Positions 46,801 through 54,331 of a DNA stretch of 64,000 nt are shown here, in pieces (position 1 is the first letter of the stretch; each line of letters opens with the position of its first letter). Origin of the DNA: CAWKKW01 sp963850345 (GTDB lineage Bacteria > Acidobacteriota > Terriglobia > Terriglobales > Acidobacteriaceae); assembly GCA_963850345.1 (NCBI GenBank), contig CAWKKW010000009.1, forward strand, positions 434,001-498,000, in the 5' to 3' direction. Under the pieces are notes generated by a model. That model was not told where the DNA came from. It made no database searches and saw only the letters and a list, made by a program, of their open reading frames with translations. A program made the position numbers and the translations under genes.

Positions 46801-47231
46801 TTCGAGGTGAACGTGGTTGCGATCGAAGGGTCGTTGGTATTCAGAATCGGCGCGGCCGCCGAGACATTGACCGTGGTCGCGGAGCTACCCACCTGCAGCT
46901 TCACATTGAAGGTCGGTGTCTGCAGCACCTCGAGCGTAAACGGCGGAAGCGTCACCTGGCTGAATCCGGTTGCCTGTACCGTCACCTGGTAGCGTCCGAT
47001 GGGCAAGAACTGGATGCGGTAGAACCCGTCGTTATTGGTCGTCGTGGGCGAGTCCACACCCGTGTCCAGGTTGTGTGCCACCACTTGCGCACTTGGCACA
47101 ACCGCGCCACTTGGGTCGGTCACCGAACCGGTGATGGATCCAGTCACCGTCTGCGCAAAGAGTGCCGGCGCCGCTAGCAGCATCGCGAACACACCTGCGG
47201 CAACATACCGAAGAAATCTAGTTGTCATCAT
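43836..47231 (-). CDS. Oar-like TonB-dependent outer-membrane receptor
   Basis: 1131 residues from the first of two adjacent ATGs, preceded by AGGA; the frame extends further upstream without support. Signal peptide to about LFAQ. An N-terminal carboxypeptidase-regulatory beta-sandwich follows (GSITGSVTDPSGAVVPSAQV), then a plug with NYTLDGIDMNETFNN and FGNVNGGGVVSVLKSGTNQF, and a large barrel ending in the aromatic terminus SARYTF. Such receptors are abundant in Acidobacteriota and import or bind polysaccharide or peptide fragments. cutC and deoR follow on the same strand. Confidence 0.93.
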   Translation of the reverse strand: MMTTRFLRYVAAGVFAMLLAAPALFAQTVTGSITGSVTDPSGAVVPSAQVVAHNLDTGVDSPTTTNNDGFYRIQFLPIGRYQVTVQATGFSQVTLPPFTLEVLQTPTFNVKLQVGSSATTVNVSAAAPILNTNDPSIATTFTSNTIRNFPLNGLDFSALTLYVPGSVDTAGTSGTTSIERSTYYTDTPNVNGNRAQSNNYTLDGIDMNETFNNLIAYSPAPEALQEVKVLTANSPAEFGNVNGGGVVSVLKSGTNQFHGSAYGYEQNANFNANTWNNNHQTPKISKNPFSQAQFGGTFGGPIKRDKLFFFVDYLAARYHVGGQSSASVFTPAMRNGDFSVLLSGPKPIQLYDPENNFAPYPNNQIPIVNPVAKFLFAHPNLYPLPNAAPTDGIAANNLQGSSRSYKANNQGDIKIEYDLRPADKITGFYSMSTAYDGSSSLLAISFPGSNLYPTKILGANWVHTFSPAIVNSGRIGFTRTTWNQGLPGDPSGLFGLTGNAKVGIPFGAQQYVGFSNQGIGNGISNVGTPAFDGGLIDNTFSYIDNLTWQHGLHLVSVGAQAIRYQNNYPTSNNNGFLGTLGYSGAFTSNPSVANGPGYQGADFVLDRVASASVTLNSIFVGQRQWRVAGFAQDDYKIRPNLTLNFGLRYEFDQPWVEQNNKTGNIDLNTGQVIYANHVPTGAPAGSGVCSNRACYDNNFKQFMPRVGFAYQASDRLVLRGGYGATSFFEGNSSNQRLTSITPFIQAVNISTVSPTPGNGGTPRTVEQGFTFSNSSDLSYGGTFNVYPKNIQPAYVQEWSLTTEYALTRTASLQVGYIGEQGQHIEDYGNVNQWRVNGDPTSAPFFHNQYLGDGTELGIGSGSLLITESRAMMNFNALEATLRQRLSHGLEFTLNYTYGRAMTNSLGNYALNVAGYSGAFQNYYDSAADYGPAGYDVKHNVSGTGVYALPVGRGHEYLSGANRVVDEALGGWKIAVAGVRYSGFPETLTGPGNNSNSYGNSRPNQYRKLKIVHRTIDNWFGTDPSAVPCTEPGVDNGLCAFGVPASNSFGTSRNGAVRGPGYLNVDSSAFKDFHIIGEHTFEFRFDAFNVFNIVSYGNPDTGITNSTFGEIASQGSIRSTERHLQFSARYTF

Positions 47232-47685
47232 CTGAATCCTCACAAAATGAAACGTTCGCTGTGGTGTGCGGACATGTTCCTGGCTAAGCCTGGAAATCTG
47301 CCTGCATCTTGAATGTTCGTGGCCGAACGCCACGTGTGTGAAAAACACAGTAGGTCAAAATGATCGAAATTTCCACAAAAATGATCATTTAGGTCAAAAG
47401 ATCGTGACATTCGTTTGCAGGACGCGCGTTTTGTCCAGATTAGGAGCATGGCCAACGCTCCGGAGAATGGCTTTCGTGCGCCGGGCTCCCGATAGCAACA
47501 CACTCCGACACGGGTCTTCGACTCGACCTTCGCAGGCAAATCCGGAAGCCAGGACTCCAACCTCAGGTGGACTTCTGCTTCCATCTGCAGGGGGAAGACA
47601 GCTGGACTGCGATTCTTTACCGTGGTTCTGCTGCGGCGGGAAGCGTGCTAACTTCTTCTTTGATCAACACGGCGAACCAGAACAC
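47232..47685. promoter_or_regulatory. divergent regulatory region with direct repeats
   Basis: 454 bases between the Oar-like receptor and the selenoprotein pair. AGGTCAAAATGATCG (47352-47366) and AGGTCAAAAGATCG (47391-47404) are direct repeats. Between them lies the perfect palindrome AAATGATCATTT (47379-47390). They are 120-170 bases upstream of the receptor start, a reasonable regulator-binding position. The rest, though open in one frame, does not look coding. Confidence 0.5.
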
Positions 47686-48267
47686 ATGAGTGATCCAGAA
47701 CTGAAGATCAACCTGATTCAGGATGCGGACGCCACCGGTGAGGTGGCGGCGGTCTACGACGAATGGCGCGCGCAGTCGGGACGGCAGGCGATGCCCGGTA
47801 TTCTGAAGTGCTTCAGCCACCGGCCCGACTTTCTCCGGGATGTCATGACCTTCAGCAATCGTGTGCATTTCTCTGAAGGCCATCTCGATCGACGCACCAA
47901 GGAAGCGATTGCGAGTTGGGTTTCGTGGCTCAACCGCTGTCCGTATTGACTGGACTCTCATGCCTACTTCCTGCGGGTTCAGGGAGCTGATGAAAAGACA
48001 GTGCAGGCGATCGCCGAGGGTAAGCTCGACGAAGCCGGGTTAAGCGACGCGGAGGTTGCCCTGCTGAGATACGTGACCAAGGTGACCGAGGCGGCGTACA
48101 AGACGACGGTCGAGGATGTTCAGGCCTTGCGCGATCATGGATGGACCGAGCCGCAGATTGCGGAGTGCGTCTACATCACTGCGATGTTCGCATTTTTCAA
48201 CCGTGTTGCAGACAGCTTCGGTATTTCGCCGCAGGGGTATCTTGAGATGAATACGGTGACGAAGTGA
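47686..48267 (+). CDS. AhpD-like selenoprotein (peroxidase-related, CXXU)
   Basis: 193 residues if the in-frame TGA at 47947 is read as selenocysteine (residue 88). The frame is continuous on both sides. The alkylhydroperoxidase/carboxymuconolactone-decarboxylase fold has its redox centre as NRCPY-U-LDSH, so Cys85 and Sec88 replace the usual CXXC, with the histidine four residues on, as in AhpD. Upstream GHLDRRTKEAIASW and downstream GWTEPQIAECVYITAMFAF are standard family helices. A candidate SECIS hairpin follows the TGA. The expected role is thiol- or lipoyl-linked peroxide reduction. Without Sec decoding only an 87-residue fragment would be made. Confidence 0.85.
47967..47986 (+). promoter_or_regulatory. 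candidate bacterial SECIS element, AhpD-like gene
   Basis: CTTCCTG and CAGGGAG pair over seven positions, one a G-U, around the loop CGGGTT. The G-rich loop begins about 25 bases after the TGA at 47947, inside the distance usual for bacterial SECIS elements. The element lies within the coding frame, as SelB-dependent decoding requires. Confidence 0.6.
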
Positions 48268-48277
48268 CTCGAAGCCT

Positions 48278-49000
48278 ATGGCCATGAAACCAACGACCAA
48301 ACGAAGAATCGGCTGGGGTCTTGCAACGGCTTTCTGTCTCTGGGTCGGCTTCGTGGCCTACATCGACTGGGCGATGCATCAGCCACCGGAGGTCTTCGGT
48401 CACGTGATGGCACGCATGCCCATGCCAGCCTATTTCCTGTTCCCCTTCGAAACCATGTGGTCGGAGGCGCGCAGGGGTTCACTGCAGATAGGAGACGCTG
48501 CGCCGGACTTCACAGTGAAGACGCTCGATACCAAGGCCCCAGTCAACCTTGCCTCCTTGTGGACTGGCAAACCCGTGGTCCTGGTCTTTGGCAGTTACAC
48601 CTGACCGCCCTTTCGGCGGGAGGTTCCCGCCCTGAACAAGCTCTCGCAGCAGTACAAGGGTAAGGTCGATTTCTACGCGGTCTACATTCTTGAAGCGCAC
48701 CCGACCGATGTCTGGGAGATGCAGAGCAACGTGCGCGACAAGGTGTTGTTCCGCAGTCCGCGCGACGAGCAGGAACGTGCGGCCGTAGCCGATAGCTGCG
48801 TCCGCAAACTGGGTATAAAATTTCCCGCATTGATAGATAACTTCGCGAACCAGGTTGAAACTGCCTACACCGGCTGGCCAGATCGTCTGTATCTGATCGC
48901 GTCGGGCGGACGCGTGCTTTATAAGAGCAAGCCCGGTCCCTTCGGGTTCCATCCCGAAGATTTGACGGCAGCCATTCAGAAGCAAATCGCCACGAAGTAA
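48278..49000 (+). CDS. iodothyronine-deiodinase-like selenoprotein, membrane-anchored
   Basis: 240 residues with the in-frame TGA at 48602 read as selenocysteine 109. One N-terminal membrane helix (about residues 12-33) anchors a thioredoxin-fold domain starting at GDAAPDFTVKTLD. The active site reads FGSYT-U-PPFRREVPAL, matching the deiodinase motif GSCT-U-PPF. Downstream VDFYAVYILEAHPTDVW carries the deiodinase EAH signature (Glu139, His141). So this is a bacterial member of the deiodinase/thioredoxin-like family. A likely task is reductive redox chemistry, not thyroid hormone turnover. It starts 10 bases after the AhpD-like selenoprotein gene. Confidence 0.88.
48615..48631 (+). promoter_or_regulatory. 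candidate bacterial SECIS element, deiodinase-like gene
   Basis: GGCGGG and CCCGCC form a perfect 6-bp stem with the five-base loop AGGTT, starting 10 bases after the TGA at 48602. The GGU in the loop sits 18-20 bases past the TGA and resembles the AGGUCU loop of E. coli fdhF. A competing CCGCC/GGCGG hairpin (48605-48619) overlaps it. Confidence 0.7.
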
Positions 49001-49018
49001 GGCGACGCGCTCACACCT

Positions 49019-49068
49019 CGATTGAAGCGGCCCCGGCTGCGGTGAGCAACAAGGGCCGCCTTCAATCG
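49019..49068. terminator. hairpin between convergent genes
   Basis: CGATTGAAGCGGCCC (49019-49033) pairs with GGGCCGCCTTCAATCG (49053-49068) with one bulged base and a 19-base loop. It lies between the deiodinase-like stop and the convergent GH2 stop at 49070. A bidirectional terminator role is inferred; there is no T-run. Confidence 0.5.
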
Positions 49069-49069
49069 A

Positions 49070-51763
49070 TCAGCGCAGTCCGGTCGTCTGGAACGGTAAT
49101 CCCGTCGCAGGCGAATGATCTACCTGTGCGTCGATGTTTGGGGCGATCGAGACCCCGGCGCCAGACGCAGCGGCCACGTCGGTGTTCCATCCATCCAGAA
49201 CAACCAGGGCATCTTCGCCGTGAAAAGCCTCCAGGTCGGCTTCGATCGTAACCGTCTTTGTCTCATTTGGAGTGAACGAAAGGTAGTTGTCACTGTAATA
49301 GACCGGCAACACGCGTTCGCCGGACTTCTGCCGCCGCAATTGCAAGTGAGCCATCAACGCGAGATTCGCAGACGGATTGTGCAGAGTCACCGTAACGAGC
49401 CGCTTTCCGGCGTCGTCTTTGCTCGTGACCTGGGCATCGAGATGCACCGTCGGCAGCTTCGCCAAATCGGTGAGGTCGTCTGGATGTTCCGGCTGAGCTC
49501 GCCAGTAGAAATTCTCGGAGAGCGGTTTGCCCGATGCGTCGCGCAAGGCAAGCTTGAGGAAGTGAACCGAAGAAACTCCGGAAGGGAATGCGACCGCGCC
49601 CAGCCCGGCTACGCTCGATGCTGGAGCAGCCACCGGGTAGTCGTTCTGATAAGCCTCAGAACCGTCCAGGTTGTAGATCGAGACGTGCGCTACTGCGCCG
49701 GCGATGGGTTCGGGTGAGTTGTTAATCACCTGCAGTTCACCATTGGCTTCGTTGAACTGGATGTGAATGAGCTCGGCAGCCTTCTTCACGGCAAACAGTG
49801 AGGCGTTCGGTTCCAAATCGTAGTGGTAAAGCTGCCAGACAAAACTGGGCTGCGCCGGATGGCTCATCCACGTAAGGATGCCGGTCGCTGGATGAAACAT
49901 CTGTGCGTTGCGACCCTCGTACATCGCACGATATGCCTCGTAGTTCGCCAGCTGAGCCTTACGCACGAAGTCGGCCAAATTTGCAATCTTGCCGTACCTG
50001 CTCGCTAGGATGCCGGGATACTCATCGCTGCCCGAAGCGCCCCTGGCAAAGTCGTGCTCGGCCCAATCGTCGGTAATGGTCTCCCAATCTTTCTCGGGCA
50101 TCATGCCGTGAATCGACTCCAGCGTGGGCACCGAGACGCTGCCAGTTTCCGTTTTGAAGTAGTCCTGATGAATGACGTAGAACTCGCGCGGCGTTCGCCA
50201 TTTATATGGCCCATTCGATTGAACGCCGCGGCCCGCGGTCGAACTCGGCTGATAGAGCCGAGTCGGTTCCAGTTCCGCCATCAGCTTGCGCAGGGGGTCG
50301 TCGATCTCCTTGGGCGGATAACCCTCGTTGCGCGCGCACCAGACCGCAATGGACGGATGATTGCGGAAGCGCACGATCTTGTCTCGCACATTGGCCATGT
50401 AAGTTTCGAGGTCTGTCGGGTTAGGACCATCACTTGGATTCGGCTGGAAAAATTCGTCCCACAAGAGCAATCCGTATTTGTCGCAGAGTTCGTAGAACTC
50501 CTGGCTGGTGCTCTGCCCCACCCAGTTACGAATCATGTTGAGGTTCGCCAACTGGTGCAGGCGGATCTGTGCTTCCAGCCGCTCGCGCGGAATTCGCTTG
50601 AGGCCCTCGTCCAACCCCCAGTCTCCGCCGCGAATGAATACCCTGACCCCATTCACCGAGATTGTCAGGTATTCGGAATCGGGGACCGTGTAGGTAATCT
50701 TGCGCACGCCGAAGGTGACGTCTGTCGCGTCCGAGGTTTTCTTATTAACGTCAAAACTCAGGTGCAGCTTGTAGAGGTTTTGAGGACCATACCCATTCGG
50801 CCACCAGAGGCGCGGCTGGTTCACATGGAGCGCCGGAGTTGTCTTCGAGTCGAAGCTCACCAGTTTGCTACTGTGTGGCGCAATTTCGACCGGCTGCTGA
50901 AAGGTGATGTTCTCAATGCTGCCGTTGAGCACACCCTTCTGCGGCTGATCGGTAACGTTCTCGACCGTCGCCGAGACCGCTATGTCGCTGGAATCGGTTT
51001 TGGGCAAGGGTAGATCGGTCGTGACCAGCGGTTCCTTCACCAGAACAGGACCGCTCGCCGAGAGGAAAACCTTTTGCCAGATGCCCGTATCGCGATCTCG
51101 GATCGCCGGCAGCCAGTCCCATCCGATAGTGCTGAGAAAGGTTGGGCCATCGATGGCCGTGATGCCGCCGTTTGACCCCATGCCGCTGCGAAGTGTGTGC
51201 TCGTGCGGTTCGCCGGGGTGAGGTTGCGGCGATACCAGGACGGCCAGCACAGCTTTTTTCCCGGCTTTCACGTTGGCCGAGATGTCGAAGATGCCGCGCT
51301 TGAATGCACCCCGCATGGTTGCGATTTGTGCGCCGTTGACCCATACCACGGCGGAGTAGTTGACGCCCTCGAAATTAAGCCAGATGTGCTTGCCGGCATA
51401 CTCCTTCGGGATCTGGATCTCGGTTCTGTACCAGTACGAAGTTCGCGCCAGGCTCTCCGGGATCTTCTCTGGACGGTTGTTCTCGCCATACAGCGGCTCC
51501 GGATAGACCTTGTTGTTCACCAGCGACGTCAGGATCGTGCCCGGAACGGTTGCGGTGTACCACGCAGTGGGCTTGAACTTCTCAGTAGAAATCTCCGCTC
51601 CCGGCTGCGGCACTTTGGCAAGGTCCTGTAATTGCCATCCCGAACTAAGCTCTACCGGCTCCATTGCGGTTGTACCTGCCGTTGCTAACATCGGCGCCAG
51701 TGCAAGAAAAAGCAATCCAGAGAAAAAGTCACAACAGCGTATCCGCAATGGGTCATTCCTCAT
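49070..51763 (-). CDS. GH2 family glycoside hydrolase (exo-beta-glucosaminidase/mannosidase-like)
   Basis: 897 residues with an N-terminal signal peptide (to about ATAG). Sugar-binding, Ig-like and TIM-barrel domains in the GH2 order: WYRTEIQIPKEYAGKHIWLN and YSAVVWVNGAQIA, then GPQNLYKLHLSFDV, then the barrel with GGDWGLDEGLKRI and NLNMIRNWVGQ. The acid/base is the Glu of WCARNEGYPP. The nucleophile is likely the Glu of KTETGSVSVPT. C-terminal Ig-like domains follow. The GGDWGLDEG loop and overall architecture resemble exo-beta-D-glucosaminidases and beta-mannosidases more than beta-galactosidases. The exact substrate is uncertain. Confidence 0.9.
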   Translation of the reverse strand: MRNDPLRIRCCDFFSGLLFLALAPMLATAGTTAMEPVELSSGWQLQDLAKVPQPGAEISTEKFKPTAWYTATVPGTILTSLVNNKVYPEPLYGENNRPEKIPESLARTSYWYRTEIQIPKEYAGKHIWLNFEGVNYSAVVWVNGAQIATMRGAFKRGIFDISANVKAGKKAVLAVLVSPQPHPGEPHEHTLRSGMGSNGGITAIDGPTFLSTIGWDWLPAIRDRDTGIWQKVFLSASGPVLVKEPLVTTDLPLPKTDSSDIAVSATVENVTDQPQKGVLNGSIENITFQQPVEIAPHSSKLVSFDSKTTPALHVNQPRLWWPNGYGPQNLYKLHLSFDVNKKTSDATDVTFGVRKITYTVPDSEYLTISVNGVRVFIRGGDWGLDEGLKRIPRERLEAQIRLHQLANLNMIRNWVGQSTSQEFYELCDKYGLLLWDEFFQPNPSDGPNPTDLETYMANVRDKIVRFRNHPSIAVWCARNEGYPPKEIDDPLRKLMAELEPTRLYQPSSTAGRGVQSNGPYKWRTPREFYVIHQDYFKTETGSVSVPTLESIHGMMPEKDWETITDDWAEHDFARGASGSDEYPGILASRYGKIANLADFVRKAQLANYEAYRAMYEGRNAQMFHPATGILTWMSHPAQPSFVWQLYHYDLEPNASLFAVKKAAELIHIQFNEANGELQVINNSPEPIAGAVAHVSIYNLDGSEAYQNDYPVAAPASSVAGLGAVAFPSGVSSVHFLKLALRDASGKPLSENFYWRAQPEHPDDLTDLAKLPTVHLDAQVTSKDDAGKRLVTVTLHNPSANLALMAHLQLRRQKSGERVLPVYYSDNYLSFTPNETKTVTIEADLEAFHGEDALVVLDGWNTDVAAASGAGVSIAPNIDAQVDHSPATGLPFQTTGLR

Positions 51764-51977
51764 ACTTCAAAAGAAGATTTCGACATGAATCATAGCCGAA
51801 GAAGTTACAGACAAAATCTATCGCATTGTGCACGAGCATGGGGGAAAACGTGGCAGGCACCGAGCTACAATAAGCGTTCCCCACGAGGGGCGAGTCCCGG
51901 AATGGGCGGGCACTTCCTCAGTATTCCAGCTGGGTGGTCTCCGATCGCGTGGGAGAAGCCTGACGAATGCCGGCCTC

Positions 51978-52916
51978 TCAAGCGGTCGCGCGATGAATTT
52001 CGCGTCGACTGTCGCCTTCCGCTTCGCTCGAGATGGAGAGGGTGAGCACAGGGCAGTGCGCGTGGGCGATGGTCTTGTAGGCCACCCCCTCCCGGGCAAG
52101 GGTTGCGACGATTGGCGCCTTAGAGGCCCCAAGGACGATCAGATTCGCACGGGAGGCCTGAGCCTGGGCGAGAATCTCAGTGGCCGGGTCCCCTCTCCGG
52201 ATAAGCGTGTCGATGATGCACCAGGAGGGCGCCTCTGGGGGTATGAGTGCGCGAAGTTGCCGTTCAGCGTAGCTGGTCAGTTGCGGTATGGGCACTTCAT
52301 GAGCGCCATGCGACGGTAGTACGTGCATCAACACCAGTCGTGAGGCAGTCATCTGCGCAATTTCGGAGGCAAGTGCGGCGCTCGGTCCGGAGGCTTTACT
52401 GAGCGATGTCGCGTGCAGGATAGTCCGCACAGCGCCGGCTCCAGGCACGCTCTCGTGAGCCTCAGGTCCAACGGTTAAGACCGGGACAGGGGCCGAACGC
52501 AGCACTTGTTCCGCAACGGAGCCCAGAAGCAGTTTTCCCCATCTGCCTCGACTCCGAGTCCCGAGAAGAATCCGATCCACACGCAGACGCTGCGCGGTCG
52601 AGACAATCTGTTCCGACGGTATGCCGTCCCGCACGACTACCTCGCAGCGGACTCCGGCCCTGTGTGCCTCCGCGGCAAAGGTCGATAGGTACTTCTCGAT
52701 GTAGTCGATCGCTTGTGTGGTGTTGAAGTAGGGGAGACCGCCGGCATCGACCTGCAGGCAATTGCTTGCCGTGAGGACGTGCAAGAGCACAAGCCTGGCC
52801 CCTTCCTGCCTTGCTTGCCGGAGTGCCATCGAAAACAGTCGATCGATGTCTCCCAGTCCGGTGGCGACCAGAATGGAATCGGGCTTACTCCAGCGATGTC
52901 TTCCAGGCTCCCACAT
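51978..52916 (-). CDS. tandem universal stress protein
   Basis: 312 residues from the ATG at MWEPGRHRWSKPDSI, preceded by AGGAG; an earlier frame start lacks support. Two UspA domains: the first (about 13-155) has the nucleotide-binding motif LLGTRSRGRWGKLLLGSVAE followed by VPVLTV. The second (about 165-300) ends in CPVLTL but its glycine-rich motif is degenerate (LGASKAPIVATLAREG). The first domain could bind ATP and the second probably not. Such proteins help survival under stress, with no defined reaction. Confidence 0.9.
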   Translation of the reverse strand: MWEPGRHRWSKPDSILVATGLGDIDRLFSMALRQARQEGARLVLLHVLTASNCLQVDAGGLPYFNTTQAIDYIEKYLSTFAAEAHRAGVRCEVVVRDGIPSEQIVSTAQRLRVDRILLGTRSRGRWGKLLLGSVAEQVLRSAPVPVLTVGPEAHESVPGAGAVRTILHATSLSKASGPSAALASEIAQMTASRLVLMHVLPSHGAHEVPIPQLTSYAERQLRALIPPEAPSWCIIDTLIRRGDPATEILAQAQASRANLIVLGASKAPIVATLAREGVAYKTIAHAHCPVLTLSISSEAEGDSRREIHRATA

Positions 52917-53058
52917 ACGTGATCTCCTGTGGAAATAGATTCCCACTTTGGGAAAAGCCTGGCGGTGACGCCGGACACGCGCGGATGTGAGGTGGATTAC
53001 GTGCAGAGCTCGTGAAGAGCGGACAACGGAGGGCAGGAGGGGCGAGGTGTTCGCCGAA

Positions 53059-53397
53059 TCAGTCCGTGCTGGTTGGTTCTTCCGGAATCGCGGGCGTGGA
53101 GGACGTCGTCCTGCCCGAACGCGAATAGCCCAATCCCCGGGAGTGGAGATAGAAGACATGGCGGCAGAGTGGACACTCCCAAGGGTAATAGCCGAATCGC
53201 GTCAGTACACGCCGCTCCCACCATCCTTGCCGAGGCATTCGGCGAGGAGAGTCACACGCGCACTTCGGGCAATTCTTTTTGGGCAACTCACAGCCTCCAC
53301 CTTCGCGTGCGAGAACTCGGTCACAATAAATTGTCGAAGAGCGAATGCCAATGGAAAATCGAACAGGAGACGCGCTACGGATAACAACCTTGTTCAA
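53059..53397 (-). CDS. small zinc-ribbon protein
   Basis: 112 residues in this frame. The convincing part is a zinc ribbon: NCPKCACDSPRRMPRQGWWE, then a linker RVLTRFGYYPWECPLCRHVFY, giving two CXXC pairs. The Ser/Thr/Pro-rich tail is probably disordered. The start is uncertain because only TTG-type codons are available in the first part, which has weak family character. Similar zinc-ribbon proteins with YPW-C-XX-C-XHRFY-like segments are frequent in Acidobacteriota, of unknown role. Confidence 0.6.
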   Translation of the reverse strand: MNKVVIRSASPVRFSIGIRSSTIYCDRVLAREGGGCELPKKNCPKCACDSPRRMPRQGWWERRVLTRFGYYPWECPLCRHVFYLHSRGLGYSRSGRTTSSTPAIPEEPTSTD

Positions 53398-53711
53398 GCT
53401 ACGAAAAACGAACGTTAGAGCAACCGTAACGACAAAGCAGGCAACATAGTATGCAGGTGAGCGGACCGAGCATTGACTAGCTCATCGATATGTTACGTCG
53501 AAGCGGAACACAGGGGAGCTTTGGCTGCGCGGGAGCGTGGATGGAGTGATGAGCCGGTATTCCTGCAGAGGCCTGTAACACAATGCCAATGCAGAGGGGT
53601 GCACCTTGCGAAAGGTGCACCCCTCTGCATTTGTGCGCTACCTCGTGTGCTTGCCCATTGTTGCAGCGCCGGCTAGGGAACAGACGGCAAATGAACTCGC
53701 CAAATCCGCCA
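53398..53711. other. non-coding stretch holding a long perfect hairpin
   Basis: 314 bases between the zinc-ribbon gene and dinB. The only clear structure is the hairpin at 53588-53631. An 86-codon open frame across it on the minus strand is forced by the repeat arms and is not convincing. Confidence 0.5.
53588..53631. repeat. perfect 20-bp inverted repeat with GCGA tetraloop
   Basis: The left arm 53588-53607 (AATGCAGAGGGGTGCACCTT) is exactly complementary to 53612-53631, with a GCGA loop (GNRA type) between. It follows the dinB stop (53712, minus strand) by about 80 bases. No T-run follows on either strand, so it is not a typical intrinsic terminator. It could be a repetitive-extragenic-type element or part of an RNA. 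Confidence 0.75.
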
Positions 53712-54197
53712 CTAAGGTTCGTCCACCTGAATGGCAATCGCCTCCAACTGTTGCAGATGATTCAAATCGTGGCCAGCCATGGTTTCCACTAACGACTGCA
53801 TCGTCATTCGGCCCCGTTCTGGGTGCGTGAAGGGCCGCGTGAACGCTTCTGGAGGCAGGGTACGGAGCCAGGCCACGTTCCATGCGCGCGAGGCAGCATA
53901 GGCCTCGAGCGCGTCGTTGCCGTTGAGCTTCGGATAAGGCTTCGACCACTTGTCCTGGTCCCAAGGCTGCGTGGTGTGGTCGTCCTCGGCGAGCGTCTGG
54001 CGAAGCCGGAAACTAAACCCGATCTCCGCATCGGCTAGATGGCAGAGAATCACATTCACGGACCACTTGCCCGGCGCTAGCGAACGTTTCAGGCCGCTCT
54101 CGCCCAGTCGACCTACTAGTTGCCGGTACAGGCTCGGAGATTGGGCCACAACCTCCATGGGGTCACGATCACCCAGGAACGATGCATATGGGTTCAT
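53712..54197 (-). CDS. DinB-family protein
   Basis: 161 residues from the ATG at MNPYASFLGDRDP. DinB four-helix bundle: PGKWSVNVILCHLADAEIGF carries the first metal-ligand histidine, and SLVETMAGHDLNHLQQLEAI the second pair. Members are metal-dependent thiol transferases (for example of bacillithiol or mycothiol) or of unknown role. It is probably monocistronic. Confidence 0.92.
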   Translation of the reverse strand: MNPYASFLGDRDPMEVVAQSPSLYRQLVGRLGESGLKRSLAPGKWSVNVILCHLADAEIGFSFRLRQTLAEDDHTTQPWDQDKWSKPYPKLNGNDALEAYAASRAWNVAWLRTLPPEAFTRPFTHPERGRMTMQSLVETMAGHDLNHLQQLEAIAIQVDEP

Positions 54198-54331
54198 GCC
54201 ACCGATTGTAGAGCACTTCGTTTGCCCGAACGCCAACTTCTTGGCAGCCTCGCAACAACGATTCGTGAATCTCGGCTTCAGCCTTGAAGCGAAGCCCGGC
54301 AGTGCCGCATCTGAAGGCGTTGGAGGAAACG

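Noticed and set aside
44370..47177. Several frames antisense to the Oar-like receptor
   Set aside because: All lie within a convincing 1131-residue receptor gene and show no domains.
47266..47685. Upstream extension of the AhpD-like reading frame
   Set aside because: The frame is open but the peptide has no family character, overlaps the receptor's regulatory region, and homology begins at the ATG at 47686.
48001..48267. A separate small protein starting at the GTG at 48001
   Set aside because: It is the C-terminal half of the AhpD-like protein; the 51 bases between the TGA and this GTG encode family sequence in frame.
53477..53737. An 86-codon gene on the minus strand
   Set aside because: It runs across both arms of the perfect hairpin and has no recognisable features.
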